A stretch of DNA of 64,000 nt, from contig NZ_CP035319.1 of assembly GCF_004328705.1 (NCBI RefSeq), forward strand, positions 2,604,001-2,668,000. The letters run 5' to 3'. The first letter of the stretch is position 1; every line of letters begins with the position of its first letter. The position numbers and the translations under genes were made by a program. The notes below the pieces were generated by a model. That model had not been told where the DNA came from. It made no database searches and worked only from the letters and a program-made list of their open reading frames with translations. Shown piece by piece: positions 25,577 to 36,447 of this stretch. This stretch comes from Rhodococcus sp. ABRD24. Lineage in GTDB: Bacteria; Actinomycetota; Actinomycetes; Mycobacteriales; Mycobacteriaceae.

Positions 25577-26694
25577 GGCTGTCGCGAGCCCGTGACCTCG
25601 TCATCGGGCAGGACGCCCTCACCCGACCGGCGGCCCCGTCCGACATCCGCGGTCGGGATCGGCCGGACCGCGCGATGAAGATCGTCGAGGCCGTTGCGGA
25701 CAAGTACCTGCGGGTGCTCACCGCGTACGACTACGACCCGGCCGTAGCCGGTCACAACCCGGATAGCGCAATGACACTGGTAGTCGCGGACCGGGAGATC
25801 GTCGCCGCGGACGAGAACGTGGCCGCGCTCACCTTCGTGGCTGTCGACGGCGGCGATCTACCCGCATGGCAGCCCGGGTGCCATCTCGACTTCCACCTGC
25901 CGTCCGGCCTGCGTCGGCAGTACTCTTTGTGCGGCGACCCTGCCGACCGCGGTCGCTACCGGATAGCCGTCCGATCCATCCCCGAAGGAGGCGGTGGCTC
26001 GATCGAGATGCACGGTCTCCTCCCGGGGACCGCTGTCACGGTGCGTGGGCCACGCAACGGGTTCCCATTCGTGCCGACCGGCAGCGCGTTGTTCGTCGCC
26101 GGCGGTATCGGCATCACCCCGATCATCGCGATGGTCCGGGCCGCCCGCGCAGCCGGAATCGACTGGCAGTTCGTCTATTCCGGTCGTTCACGCGAATCCA
26201 TGCCGTTCCTCGACGAGATCGAGACATGGGAATCCGAACGAGTGTTTGTTCGACCCGATGACGAGTTCGGTCGGCCCACCGCGGGAGAACTGCTGCGGCG
26301 GGCACCGGCCGGGGGAGCGGTGTACTGCTGCGGACCCACCCCGATGCTCGACGCCGTTCGGGACCGTTTCGCCGATACCGGCGCCACGGCCCTGCACTTC
26401 GAACGGTTCGGCGCGCCAACAGTTCTCGACGGAACTCCGTTCGAGGTGGAACTGGCGAGTACCGGCGAAGTGTTGCCCGTGCGGGCCGACGAGTCGGCGC
26501 TCGCGGTGATCCGGAACCGGATGCCCGGCGTCGGCTACTCCTGTCAGCAGGGCTTCTGCGGCACGTGCCGAGTGCACGTGCTGTCGGGAACCCCCGAGCA
26601 TCGCGAGACGCGGTTGACGCGGCAGGAGCAAGAGGACGAGATGCTGATCTGCGTGTCCCGGTCCGTAGGTGGTCGTTTGACGCTCGACCTATGA
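25573..26694 (+). CDS. Phthalate-dioxygenase-reductase-like flavin/2Fe-2S oxidoreductase
   Basis: 373 residues from the GTG at 25573, which overlaps the previous stop (GTGA); an internal ATG at 25675 is possible. Order of domains: flavin-binding barrel with RQYSLC (RxYS motif), NAD(P) domain with GGIGITP and CCGPTPML, and a C-terminal plant-type 2Fe-2S ferredoxin with CQQGFCGTC and a distant LIC. This order is that of phthalate dioxygenase reductase. It passes electrons from NAD(P)H to an oxygenase, most simply the product of the preceding gene. Confidence 0.93.
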   Translation: MRLSRARDLVIGQDALTRPAAPSDIRGRDRPDRAMKIVEAVADKYLRVLTAYDYDPAVAGHNPDSAMTLVVADREIVAADENVAALTFVAVDGGDLPAWQPGCHLDFHLPSGLRRQYSLCGDPADRGRYRIAVRSIPEGGGGSIEMHGLLPGTAVTVRGPRNGFPFVPTGSALFVAGGIGITPIIAMVRAARAAGIDWQFVYSGRSRESMPFLDEIETWESERVFVRPDDEFGRPTAGELLRRAPAGGAVYCCGPTPMLDAVRDRFADTGATALHFERFGAPTVLDGTPFEVELASTGEVLPVRADESALAVIRNRMPGVGYSCQQGFCGTCRVHVLSGTPEHRETRLTRQEQEDEMLICVSRSVGGRLTLDL

Positions 26695-26734
26695 CCCCTG
26701 ATCTGGACCGAACTTCTGAGCGGGAGGAACTTTC

Positions 26735-27673
26735 ATGAGCGGGATCCACTCCGGCGAGACGCAGCCCCGGCTTCGCCTCGTGACCCGCGGCAACGTCCAG
26801 CTCGCGGTGTTCGAGCAGGGCAACCCGGACGGGGAGACTTTGGTACTGGTGCACGGCTGGCCCGACACCCACGAGTTGTGGCGGTCCGTGACTGCCCATC
26901 TCGAGGACCGGTTCCGGATCGTCAGTTACGACACCCGCGGTGCCGGTGCGAGTACCTCACCGACGGCAGTATCCGCGTACCGACTCGAGGAACTGGCCCG
27001 CGACCTGACCTCGGTGATCGACGCCGTCAGCCCTGATGCGCCTGTGCACGTGCTCGCGCACGACTGGGGTGCGGTCGAGGCGTGGGAGGCGGTGTGTGAG
27101 CCGGGTGCGGAGATGCGGATCGCGTCGTACACGTCCATCTCGGGGCCGAACCTCGATCACCTGGGTGGGTGGATGCGGCGTTCGCTCGCACAGGGCCGAG
27201 TGGCGGGGCCGTTATCGCAGGCCGCGGCGTCGGCGTACACCCTCCTGTTCCAGATCCCGGTGCTCGGCACTCTGCCGTTCCGGCTGGGCCTGTGGCGGAT
27301 CTGGCCGACGTTCCTGCGGTTGTTCGACCGCTTGGACCCTGCGCTGGTCCGGCCGGCGCCGTCGCTGCGGTCGGACATGGTGACCGGCCTCAAGCGCTAC
27401 CGGGCCAACATCCGGCCGCGACTGTTCCACCCGCGCGAGCGCCGCACCGCTGTTCCGGTGCAGTTGATCCTCAACCGGCAGGACCGGGCGGTTCGTCCGG
27501 TCAGCTATGAGGACATCGGGCAGTGGGTCTCGGACCTGCGTCGAAGGGAGCTGCCAGCCGGACACTGGTCGCCGATCTCGCACGGCCGCGACGTGGCCAG
27601 ACTGACGGCTGAGTTCGTTGATGATCTTCGTGGGGGTGCTGCGGCGGACAGCGCTGAGGTCGGTCCGGTCTAG
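26735..27673 (+). CDS. Alpha/beta hydrolase, epoxide-hydrolase-like
   Basis: 312 residues. The HGxP oxyanion motif HGWP is at 40-43. The nucleophile elbow AHDWGA has Asp110 where esterases have Ser, the hallmark of epoxide hydrolases and haloalkane dehalogenases. The catalytic histidine is probably in PAGHWSP near the end. It is the third gene of the operon starting at 24674, 40 bases after the reductase, and ATG 26735 follows GGGAGGAA. An epoxide made by the putative di-iron enzyme is a natural substrate to propose. Confidence 0.88.
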   Translation: MSGIHSGETQPRLRLVTRGNVQLAVFEQGNPDGETLVLVHGWPDTHELWRSVTAHLEDRFRIVSYDTRGAGASTSPTAVSAYRLEELARDLTSVIDAVSPDAPVHVLAHDWGAVEAWEAVCEPGAEMRIASYTSISGPNLDHLGGWMRRSLAQGRVAGPLSQAAASAYTLLFQIPVLGTLPFRLGLWRIWPTFLRLFDRLDPALVRPAPSLRSDMVTGLKRYRANIRPRLFHPRERRTAVPVQLILNRQDRAVRPVSYEDIGQWVSDLRRRELPAGHWSPISHGRDVARLTAEFVDDLRGGAAADSAEVGPV

Positions 27674-27736
27674 GGTCCTACCCGCTGGGGCCCGAGAAAA
27701 GTCGCCTGTGGGGCAGCTGGGGGCGTGTTAGGTGCC

Positions 27737-29938
<2,202 letters not shown>

Positions 29939-29945
29939 GTAGGCA

Positions 29946-30017
29946 GGCGCCTTCGGCGCCCGTGCGTGGTTGACGAGTCCAGGAACTCGCTTACCACGCA
30001 CAGGCCGCGCAGCGGCC
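29946..30017. repeat. Three consecutive stem-loops in the gyrB-gyrA spacer
   Basis: Hairpin 1: GGCGCC-TTC-GGCGCC (29946-29960). Hairpin 2: 9-bp outer stem (29962-29970 with 29993-30001), a 3/3 internal loop and a 5-bp inner stem (29974-29978 with 29985-29989). Hairpin 3: GGCCGC-GCA-GCGGCC (30003-30017). None has a T-run. They occupy most of the 106-base spacer and probably act as RNA processing or stability elements. Confidence 0.8.
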
Positions 30018-30044
30018 CCACGACTTTGATCAGAAAGTGAGCTC

Positions 30045-32558
30045 ATGACCGACACGACGTTGCCCCCGGAGGAACCGTCGCACGATCGGATCGAACCGGT
30101 CGACATTCAGCAGGAGATGCAGTCCAGCTACATCGATTACGCGATGAGCGTGATCGTGGGCCGTGCGCTGCCCGACGTGCGCGACGGACTCAAGCCCGTG
30201 CATCGCCGTGTGCTGTATGCGATGTACGACAACGGCTATCGCCCGGACCGCGGCTATGTGAAGTCCGCCCGCCCGGTCGCCGAGACGATGGGTAACTATC
30301 ACCCTCACGGCGACAGCTCGATCTACGACACCTTGGTGCGCATGGCGCAGCCGTGGTCGCTGCGCTACCCGCTGGTCGACGGCCAGGGCAACTTCGGATC
30401 TCGCGGCAACGACGGCGCGGCCGCCATGCGATACACCGAGTGCCGCCTCACCCCGCTCGCCATGGAAATGGTGCGCGAAATCGACCACGAAACAGTCGAT
30501 TTCGCGCCGAACTACGACGGCAAGACGCAGGAGCCGACGGTTCTCCCGAGCCGCATCCCGAACCTGCTGATCAACGGTTCCGGCGGCATCGCGGTCGGTA
30601 TGGCCACCAATATTCCGCCGCACAACCTGCGCGAGGTAGCCGAGGCCATCTACTGGGCGCTCGACAACCACGAGGCCGACGAAGAAACCACCCTCGACGC
30701 GGTCATGGAGCGGGTCAAGGGACCCGACTTCCCGACCTACGGGTTGATCGTCGGCGGCCAGGGTATCCAGGACGCCTACCGCACCGGCCGTGGATCGGTC
30801 CGGATGCGCGGCGTGGTGGAGATCGAGGAGTCCGACAAGGGCGCCACTCAAATCGTCATCACTGAGCTGCCGTACCAGGTCAACCCGGACAACCTGATCA
30901 CCTCGATCGCCGAACAGGTGCGCGACGGCAAGATCGCCGGTATCTCCAAGATCGAGGATCAGTCCTCGGACCGTGTCGGTATGCGCATCGTCGTCGTCGT
31001 CAAGCGGGACGCTGTCGCGAAGGTGGTACTCAACAACCTTTACAAGCATTCGCAGCTGCAGACCAGCTTCGGTTGCAACATGCTGTCCATCGTCGACGGG
31101 GTGCCCCGCACCCTGCGCCTGGACCAGATGATCCGGCTGTACACCACCCACCAGCTCGAAGTCATCGTCCGCCGCACGCGTTACCTGCTACGCAAGGCCG
31201 AGGAGCGGGCCCATATCCTGCGCGGCCTGGTCAAGGCGCTCGACGCGCTCGACGAAGTCATCCGACTCATTCGCGCGTCGCAGACTGTCGACATCGCGCG
31301 TGCGGGTCTGATGGAACTTCTCGACGTCGACGAGATCCAGGCCGACGCGATTCTCGCGATGCAGTTGCGTCGTCTCGCGGCCCTCGAGCGGCAGAAGATC
31401 ATCGACGAGTTGGCCGAGATCGAACTCGAGATCGCCGATTACCAGGACATTCTGGCCAAGCCGGAGCGTCAGCGCGCGATCGTCCGTGACGAGCTCGCCG
31501 AGATTGTCGACAAGTACGGCGACGATCGCCGCACCCGGATCATCGCAGCGGACGGTGACGTCACCGATGAGGACCTCATCGCCCGCGAGGACGTGGTCGT
31601 CACGATCACCGAGACGGGCTACGCCAAGCGCACCCGGACAGACCTGTACCGCTCCCAGAAGCGTGGCGGCAAGGGCGTACAGGGTGCCGGGCTCAAGCAG
31701 GATGATCTGGTCAAGCACTTCTTCGTCAGCTCCACCCACGACTGGATCTTGTTCTTCACTACGAAGGGCCGGGTATACCGCGCCAAGGCGTACGAGCTGC
31801 CCGAGGCGAGCCGTACCGCCCGAGGTCAGCATGTCGCGAACCTGCTGGCGTTCCAGCCGGACGAGCGGATCGCACAGATCATCCAGATCAAGACCTACGA
31901 GGACGCCCCGTATCTGGTGCTGGCGACCCGCAACGGCCTGGTCAAGAAGTCCAAGCTCACCGACTTCGACTCCAACCGCAGCGGCGGCATCGTCGCGGTG
32001 AACCTGCGCGGTGAGGACGAACTGGTCGGCGTGGTGCTGTGTTCGTCCGACGATGACTTGCTGCTGGTGTCGGCGAAGGGTCAGTCGATCCGATTTGCCG
32101 CCACCGACGAGGCGCTGCGCCCGATGGGCCGAGCCACCTCCGGTGTGCAGGGCATGCGGTTCAACCAGGACGACGAGCTGCTTTCGCTCAACGTCGTCCG
32201 TGACGACACGTACCTGCTGGTCGCGACGTCCGGCGGCTATGCCAAGCGCACGCCCATCGAGGATTACGTGGCACAGGGTCGCGGCGGAAAGGGTGTTCTC
32301 ACCATCCAGTACGACCCGAAACGTGGCACCCTGGTTGGTGCGGTCATCGTCGACGACGACGACGAGCTGTACGCGATCACCTCGGGCGGCGGTGTCATCC
32401 GTACCGCCGCCAAGCAGGTGCGTAAGGCAGGCCGTCAGACCAAGGGCGTGCGGTTGATGAACCTCGGGGAGGGCGACACCCTGCTCGCAATCGCGCGCAA
32501 CGCCGATGAGCCCGAAGAAGGCGCTACGGGCTCGGACGATGGAGCGAAGGAGTCCTAG
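30045..32558 (+). CDS. gyrA: DNA gyrase subunit A
   Basis: 837 residues. The quinolone-resistance region reads [19 protein letters not shown], with Ser at the E. coli 83 position, a susceptible-type residue. The catalytic tyrosine is in [10 protein letters not shown]. The C-terminal domain carries six-bladed repeats, with the GyrA box-like [10 protein letters not shown] and QGRGGKGVL. It is downstream of gyrB behind three hairpins; the next gene begins directly after its stop. Confidence 0.98.
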   Translation: MTDTTLPPEEPSHDRIEPVDIQQEMQSSYIDYAMSVIVGRALPDVRDGLKPVHRRVLYAMYDNGYRPDRGYVKSARPVAETMGNYHPHGDSSIYDTLVRMAQPWSLRYPLVDGQGNFGSRGNDGAAAMRYTECRLTPLAMEMVREIDHETVDFAPNYDGKTQEPTVLPSRIPNLLINGSGGIAVGMATNIPPHNLREVAEAIYWALDNHEADEETTLDAVMERVKGPDFPTYGLIVGGQGIQDAYRTGRGSVRMRGVVEIEESDKGATQIVITELPYQVNPDNLITSIAEQVRDGKIAGISKIEDQSSDRVGMRIVVVVKRDAVAKVVLNNLYKHSQLQTSFGCNMLSIVDGVPRTLRLDQMIRLYTTHQLEVIVRRTRYLLRKAEERAHILRGLVKALDALDEVIRLIRASQTVDIARAGLMELLDVDEIQADAILAMQLRRLAALERQKIIDELAEIELEIADYQDILAKPERQRAIVRDELAEIVDKYGDDRRTRIIAADGDVTDEDLIAREDVVVTITETGYAKRTRTDLYRSQKRGGKGVQGAGLKQDDLVKHFFVSSTHDWILFFTTKGRVYRAKAYELPEASRTARGQHVANLLAFQPDERIAQIIQIKTYEDAPYLVLATRNGLVKKSKLTDFDSNRSGGIVAVNLRGEDELVGVVLCSSDDDLLLVSAKGQSIRFAATDEALRPMGRATSGVQGMRFNQDDELLSLNVVRDDTYLLVATSGGYAKRTPIEDYVAQGRGGKGVLTIQYDPKRGTLVGAVIVDDDDELYAITSGGGVIRTAAKQVRKAGRQTKGVRLMNLGEGDTLLAIARNADEPEEGATGSDDGAKES

Positions 32559-33650
32559 TTGAGTACTCCCCAACAGCCCGGCGAGGGTAAGCAGGGACCG
32601 CCTCCGAAGGCCGCCGAGCGGCAGCCTTCGGAGCAGTCGAAGCCGACCCCGCCGGGCGCTGCGGCGGGGTCGCAGAAGCAACCCGCGCCCAGCAGGCCGT
32701 CGGTGGGTAAGTCGTTGGACGACAAGCCCGCCGACGGTGCGGCGGCAGCGGGTCCAGCTCAGGGTTCCGGTCCGGCATCGCAGAAGTCGGCGCCGACGCC
32801 ACCGTGGCAGCGGGGGCAACAGCGTGAGCCGCAGACCAATCTGAACCGACCGAGCGGGCCCGTCGCGGGTCCGTCATCCGCAGGCTCGCGACCGCCCGCC
32901 GGACCCCCGAAGCCGCCTGCGCAGACCGGTCCCGGTAAGCCCGGAACCAATGGTGGGACCGGCACGGGCAAGCCGGCGTCGAGTCGACCGGTCATCACGG
33001 GCACGGCCGCCCCGAAGCCGCCGGCCGCCCCGAAGCCGCCGGCTGGACCGAATCCCGTCGGTGCTCCGTCGGCTTCCGGTGCGGCCGGGGCAGCGCCCGG
33101 CTCCAAGGCGGCAGCCAAGGAAACCGCCAGGGCGAAGGCTGCGGTCATCGACGGGCCGACGCGGAGCATTGCCCGCACCGACCTACCGAAGGACATGCCC
33201 GACCTGTCCGCGGTGAAGCATCCGACCGGTGCGCCGGGTTCGGCACGGAAGGCGGCGTCCGCGGCGCTCACAGGGGCGCCTGTCGCCGACGGCGACACGC
33301 TGCGGGCGACGGTGCAGCTGCGCCGAATCGACCCGTGGTCGACGCTGAAGGTGTCACTGGTGATCTCGGTGGCATTGTTCTTCGTATGGATGGTCGCCGT
33401 CGGCCTGTTGTACATCGTGCTCGACGGCATGGGTGTGTGGGACCGGCTCAACAACGCCTTCACCGACATCGTGTCCGAGTCGAACAGCGGCGGTCTGGTG
33501 ACCTCCGGTCAGGTGTTCGGCTACTCGGCCCTCGTCGGGCTGATCAATGTGGTTCTTCTCACAGCGCTCGCGACGATCGGGTCGTTCATTTACAACCTGT
33601 GCTCCGACCTGGTTGGTGGAGTACAGGTCACCTTGGCTGACCCCGACTGA
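32559..33650 (+). CDS. DUF3566 membrane protein (Rv0007-like)
   Basis: 363 residues from a TTG immediately after the gyrA stop, with GAAGGAG upstream. The first 230 residues are Pro/Ala/Gly/Lys-rich and probably disordered. The C-terminal DUF3566 part begins [17 protein letters not shown] and has two transmembrane helices (about 266-290 and 325-350). It is the conserved neighbour of gyrA in actinobacteria; its role is unknown, possibly in the divisome or membrane organisation. Confidence 0.88.
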   Translation: MSTPQQPGEGKQGPPPKAAERQPSEQSKPTPPGAAAGSQKQPAPSRPSVGKSLDDKPADGAAAAGPAQGSGPASQKSAPTPPWQRGQQREPQTNLNRPSGPVAGPSSAGSRPPAGPPKPPAQTGPGKPGTNGGTGTGKPASSRPVITGTAAPKPPAAPKPPAGPNPVGAPSASGAAGAAPGSKAAAKETARAKAAVIDGPTRSIARTDLPKDMPDLSAVKHPTGAPGSARKAASAALTGAPVADGDTLRATVQLRRIDPWSTLKVSLVISVALFFVWMVAVGLLYIVLDGMGVWDRLNNAFTDIVSESNSGGLVTSGQVFGYSALVGLINVVLLTALATIGSFIYNLCSDLVGGVQVTLADPD

Positions 33651-33725
33651 CCAGGTGAAACCGTGCCCCACCGGAGCCGTTTTGGTATCCGCGTCTTCGG
33701 TGGGGTAATCTTCTGCCCGGTTCGA

Positions 33726-33799
33726 GGGCCTATAGCTCAGGCGGTTAGAGCGCTTCGCTGATAACGAAGAGGTCGGAGGTTCAAGTCCTCCTAGGCCCA
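33726..33799 (+). tRNA. ileT: tRNA-Ile (GAT)
   Basis: 74 bases. The acceptor GGGCCTA pairs with TAGGCCC and the discriminator base is A. Anticodon GAT is at 33760-33762 between CTTCG and CGAAG stems. The T-loop is GTTCAAGTC. CCA is not encoded. It is conserved after Rv0007 homologues. Confidence 0.97.
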
Positions 33800-33827
33800 C
33801 TCCCCGTGCCAACGAAGGGTCACCAAC

Positions 33828-33938
33828 ATGAGGCTCGTCCTGATCGCAGGAGCCGGATTGTTGGTAGCACTCGGCCTCGCCAAATTGCTCTCCAAGCGAC
33901 GCGGCGAGGACGTCTGGCACGAGGTCACCAGTCGCTGA
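33828..33938 (+). CDS. DLW-39-like small protein
   Basis: A 36-residue frame between tRNA-Ile and tRNA-Ala, with GAAGGG upstream of ATG 33828. It begins MRLVLIAGAGLLVALGLAK, a single membrane helix, and ends in a charged tail containing EDVWHEVT. DLW-39 proteins, named for length and the DLW motif, sit at this same place in actinobacteria; here the motif is DVW. Function unknown. Confidence 0.75.
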   Translation: MRLVLIAGAGLLVALGLAKLLSKRRGEDVWHEVTSR

Positions 33939-33963
33939 TTCGGTAAATCGGACCGGTGCAGAC

Positions 33964-34036
33964 GGGGCCTTAGCTCAGTTGGTAGAGCGCTGCCTTTGCA
34001 AGGCAGATGTCAGGAGTTCGAATCTCCTAGGCTCCA
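33964..34036 (+). tRNA. alaT: tRNA-Ala (TGC)
   Basis: 73 bases. The acceptor GGGGCCT pairs with AGGCTCC (one G-T pair); the discriminator is A. Anticodon TGC is at 33997-33999 in a TGCCT/AGGCA stem. CCA is not encoded. Confidence 0.97.
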
Positions 34037-34054
34037 CAAGATAGTTCGCAGGGC

Positions 34055-34089
34055 AAAGCCACCTTCCCGGAAACGAGAAGGTGGCTTTT
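34055..34089 (+). terminator. Intrinsic terminator after tRNA-Ala
   Basis: A 12-bp stem (34055-34066 with 34077-34088) leads into TTTT at 34086-34089. It ends the DUF3566-tRNA transcripts. Confidence 0.85.
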
Positions 34090-34130
34090 CTGCGTTCAGG
34101 TGTTGCTCAGGTGCCGTGATGGGGCGGCGG

Positions 34131-34198
34131 CTGCCGCGCGCATCCTCGCGCGCAGCGCGCACGATCGTGCGCGCGCGGCACGAATCTGCGCGCGGCAG
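34131..34198. repeat. Nested GC-rich palindromes, potential cruciform
   Basis: Outer arms CTGCCGCGCGCA (34131-34142) and TGCGCGCGGCAG (34187-34198) are perfectly complementary. They enclose the perfect 20-bp palindrome at 34155-34174 (GCGCGC-ACGATCGT-GCGCGC). It lies between the tRNA terminator and the 3' end of the isomerase gene. The region is almost only CG dinucleotide steps. Confidence 0.75.
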
Positions 34199-34216
34199 GG
34201 CCGTTGGACGGCTGGG

Positions 34217-34591
34217 TCAGCCGGTGATCATGTCGTCCTGGCCCCACACCGCGCGCATGCTGACGATCTTGCCGTCGTCGTCGAACTCCATGATGTCGAT
34301 GGGGGCGATCTCGAGTGTCTGATCGCCGAGCTTGGTGATCAGGCGGAAGTGGAAGGCAGCGGTGTTGGCTGCGATGCGCAGCGTCACCAGCTCGGCCTCC
34401 TGGTCCATGGGCTCGATGATCGCGTAGAACTCGCGGATCGATTCGCGCGTCGTGCGCGGCTCGGTGCCCACGGGATCCTCGACCGTCGCGCCCTCGGCAT
34501 ACAGGGCCAGGACGTCGTCGGCGGTGCCGGTCGCGACGGCCTTGATGTAGCTGTCGACGGTGTTGCGAATGCTCTCGGGCGACGCAGCCAT
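34217..34591 (-). CDS. Ketosteroid delta-5-isomerase (KSI)
   Basis: 124 residues, SnoaL/NTF2-like fold. It strongly resembles Comamonas KSI as I recall it: ATVEDPVGTEPR, SIREFYA and APIDIMEF...GKIVSMRAVWG. The catalytic set Tyr14-Asp38-Asp99 corresponds to Y15, D39 and D99 here. It moves the double bond of 3-oxo-delta5 steroids to delta4. A 14-bp site matching the KstR consensus lies 17 bases before the ATG at 34591, so it is probably induced during sterol degradation. Steroid genes are not otherwise seen in this window. Confidence 0.9.
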   Translation of the reverse strand: MAASPESIRNTVDSYIKAVATGTADDVLALYAEGATVEDPVGTEPRTTRESIREFYAIIEPMDQEAELVTLRIAANTAAFHFRLITKLGDQTLEIAPIDIMEFDDDGKIVSMRAVWGQDDMITG

Positions 34592-34607
34592 ACTGTTCCT
34601 CCATAGT

Positions 34608-34621
34608 TAGAACTTGTTCTA
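34608..34621. promoter_or_regulatory. KstR-type operator
   Basis: TAGAACTTGTTCTA fits the published KstR consensus TnnAACnnGTTnnA at every fixed base and is itself a perfect palindrome. It lies between the KSI gene (minus) and the decayed methyltransferase (plus). KstR represses cholesterol catabolism genes in mycobacteria and rhodococci. Confidence 0.75.
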
Positions 34622-34775
34622 GTTGTGAGGGTAGTCGAGTGCGGTCCGTGCGGGGCTCGGATTCCTGCACCGTGATCGGCGAAGTTGGGGGGGTGGTTCA
34701 GTTTCGTTGTCGGGGCACGCGCCCGCGCGGAGCTGCACAAGGAGTCAGAGGTCGTTGCGGTGCCTGTGGGACGCC

Positions 34776-35120
34776 CGCCGACTGCCACGTGTCGATCGCC
34801 GGCGTTGTGGCCACGCTGGCGCTGTGTACAGTCCCGGCGCCAGAACCTGTTCTTGCTGAAATTGTCCGTGTCCTGCGTCCGAATGGACGCCTGCCGTTCC
34901 GTGAACACGTACGCTCCGAAGATCCGGCTTTCGCGCGGTGGCAAGACCACCTCGCGGGGGCGTGGTCGGTATTCGGGGTGCCGATGCAATCGACGCGCTC
35001 TCTCGTCGATCTCGCTGACGTTCGGGGACGTCGAGGTCGATCATGGAGTGTGGCAGGGGATGCCCGCATTGGTTCGTCTGTTGACGATGGGACGGGCGAT
35101 GCGGAGCGAGGGCGGTCTGG
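34776..35120 (+). pseudogene. Decayed class I SAM methyltransferase, C-terminal remnant
   Basis: One frame reads VVATLALCTVPAPEPVLAEIVRVLRPNGRL, then FREHVRSEDPAFARWQDHLAG, typical of UbiE-like methyltransferases. About residue 85 of this stretch the match shifts to another frame, where FGDVEVDHGVWQGMPALVR gives the expected end. The SAM-binding N-terminal part is absent. It is a frameshifted, truncated gene. The same frame runs on into the TetR gene downstream, but the regulator's own start is at 35158. Confidence 0.65.
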
Positions 35121-35157
35121 CAAACGACCGTTGAGTCTGACGAACAAGGGGGAAGCA

Positions 35158-36420
35158 GTGAGTCGTACAGGGAGGGCGGTAGTCACGGCTGCCGATGCAA
35201 GACAACCACGTACCGAGAAACGCGCGGAGATTCTGGCCGCAGCTTCGGAGCTGTTTGCAGTCAAGGGCTATACCGGGACATCGATGCGGGACATTGCGAA
35301 TGACACCGGAATGCTCGCCGGCAGTCTCTACTACCACTTCGATTCCAAGGAGGCACTGGCCGCGACGATGGTGCGCGACCTGTGCAACGACATAGCCGAC
35401 GCAGTACAACGCCCGGTGAATCCCGCCGATTCACCCGTCGAGGCAATCCGCCGGTTCGCCCTCGACATAGCCGACGCCGCTGCACGTCATCCTGGTGCGC
35501 TACAGGTGTGCCTCGGTGTCCCGGAAACCCGTGACGAGGAATTGGCGGCGTTGCTCGTGGCCGAGCCCCGGGTAGCGGACAAGAAGTGGCAGTCGCTGGT
35601 GCGGGCGGCCGAAACTGCCGGTGCCCTCCGACCCGAGGTGGATGTGCGTCTTCTGCGCGAGGTGCTCCGCGTCGCGCTGGCACACAGCGCGACGTTGACG
35701 CCCACCGGCTTCTCCGCCCGAAAAGTGGCCGGGTGCACGATCGACATACTGTTCGACGGTTTGACCACCAAGCCGGCAGATACGGACCTGTCAGAATCGG
35801 ACGCGGCGCGTGTTGCCCGCCGTGTGATCGCTTCGTGGGACCGTGAAGACCGGAATGTTCACTCCGACAAGCAGGATCGGATTCTCGATGCGGCACGCTT
35901 CGTCTTCGCCGAGCGCGGATTCGATGCGACGACGACGCGGGACATAGCGCACTCCGTCGGACTCACACAGGGCAGCCTGTATCACCACTTCGATTCGCGG
36001 GAGGCGATCCTGGTCGCGATCCTGGAGCGGTTCTCGACCCGGATGCGGGAGGCACACGACGAGATCGCCTCGGTTGGGGGAACGCCGCTCGAGACCGTCG
36101 ACGCGTTGATCCGGATGCGCAGCGCGGCCGGCAAGCGGTTCGACGCCGAAGTGGTGATCCTCAGGTCGTGGGCGATGTTGACCAGCAAGGAGCACTTCGA
36201 CTTCCTGAAGAAGGACGGCCGCAAGTCGCTGCGGGTGTGGGATCGAGCGTTCACTGCGGGCGTCCGCGATGGAAGCATCACGATGCCGGGCTCGGGTCGG
36301 CTGGTGTTCCATTGCATCGGTGAAATCCTTTGGTCCACAAATGGATTACCGCGAGTCTCGGTGGACCGCTTGACTCGATACAACCTCGAGACGGTGCTGT
36401 GGGGTGCATCACCCAAGTAG
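35158..36420 (+). CDS. Tandem (double) TetR transcriptional regulator
   Basis: 420 residues from the GTG at 35158, after AAGGGGGAAG. Two complete TetR units are fused. The first helix-turn-helix is MRDIANDTGMLAGSLYYHFDSKE (near 43-65) and the second TRDIAHSVGLTQGSLYHHFDSRE (near 265-287). Each is followed by an all-helical ligand domain. Double TetR proteins occur in actinobacteria and often control lipid or steroid genes. Its targets are not evident; neighbours are KSI and a secreted lipase. Confidence 0.9.
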   Translation: MSRTGRAVVTAADARQPRTEKRAEILAAASELFAVKGYTGTSMRDIANDTGMLAGSLYYHFDSKEALAATMVRDLCNDIADAVQRPVNPADSPVEAIRRFALDIADAAARHPGALQVCLGVPETRDEELAALLVAEPRVADKKWQSLVRAAETAGALRPEVDVRLLREVLRVALAHSATLTPTGFSARKVAGCTIDILFDGLTTKPADTDLSESDAARVARRVIASWDREDRNVHSDKQDRILDAARFVFAERGFDATTTRDIAHSVGLTQGSLYHHFDSREAILVAILERFSTRMREAHDEIASVGGTPLETVDALIRMRSAAGKRFDAEVVILRSWAMLTSKEHFDFLKKDGRKSLRVWDRAFTAGVRDGSITMPGSGRLVFHCIGEILWSTNGLPRVSVDRLTRYNLETVLWGASPK

Positions 36421-36447
36421 CACCCACCGGGACAGGAGCAGGGAAGC

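Noticed and set aside
32559..33650. Frameshift suspicion in the long Pro/Ala/Gly N-terminus of the DUF3566 protein
   Set aside because: The frame is continuous from a TTG beside the gyrA stop to the DUF3566 domain, and relatives also have low-complexity N-termini.
34639..36420. A 593-residue methyltransferase-TetR fusion
   Set aside because: The methyltransferase part is truncated and changes frame, and a good start with ribosome site for the regulator lies at 35158.
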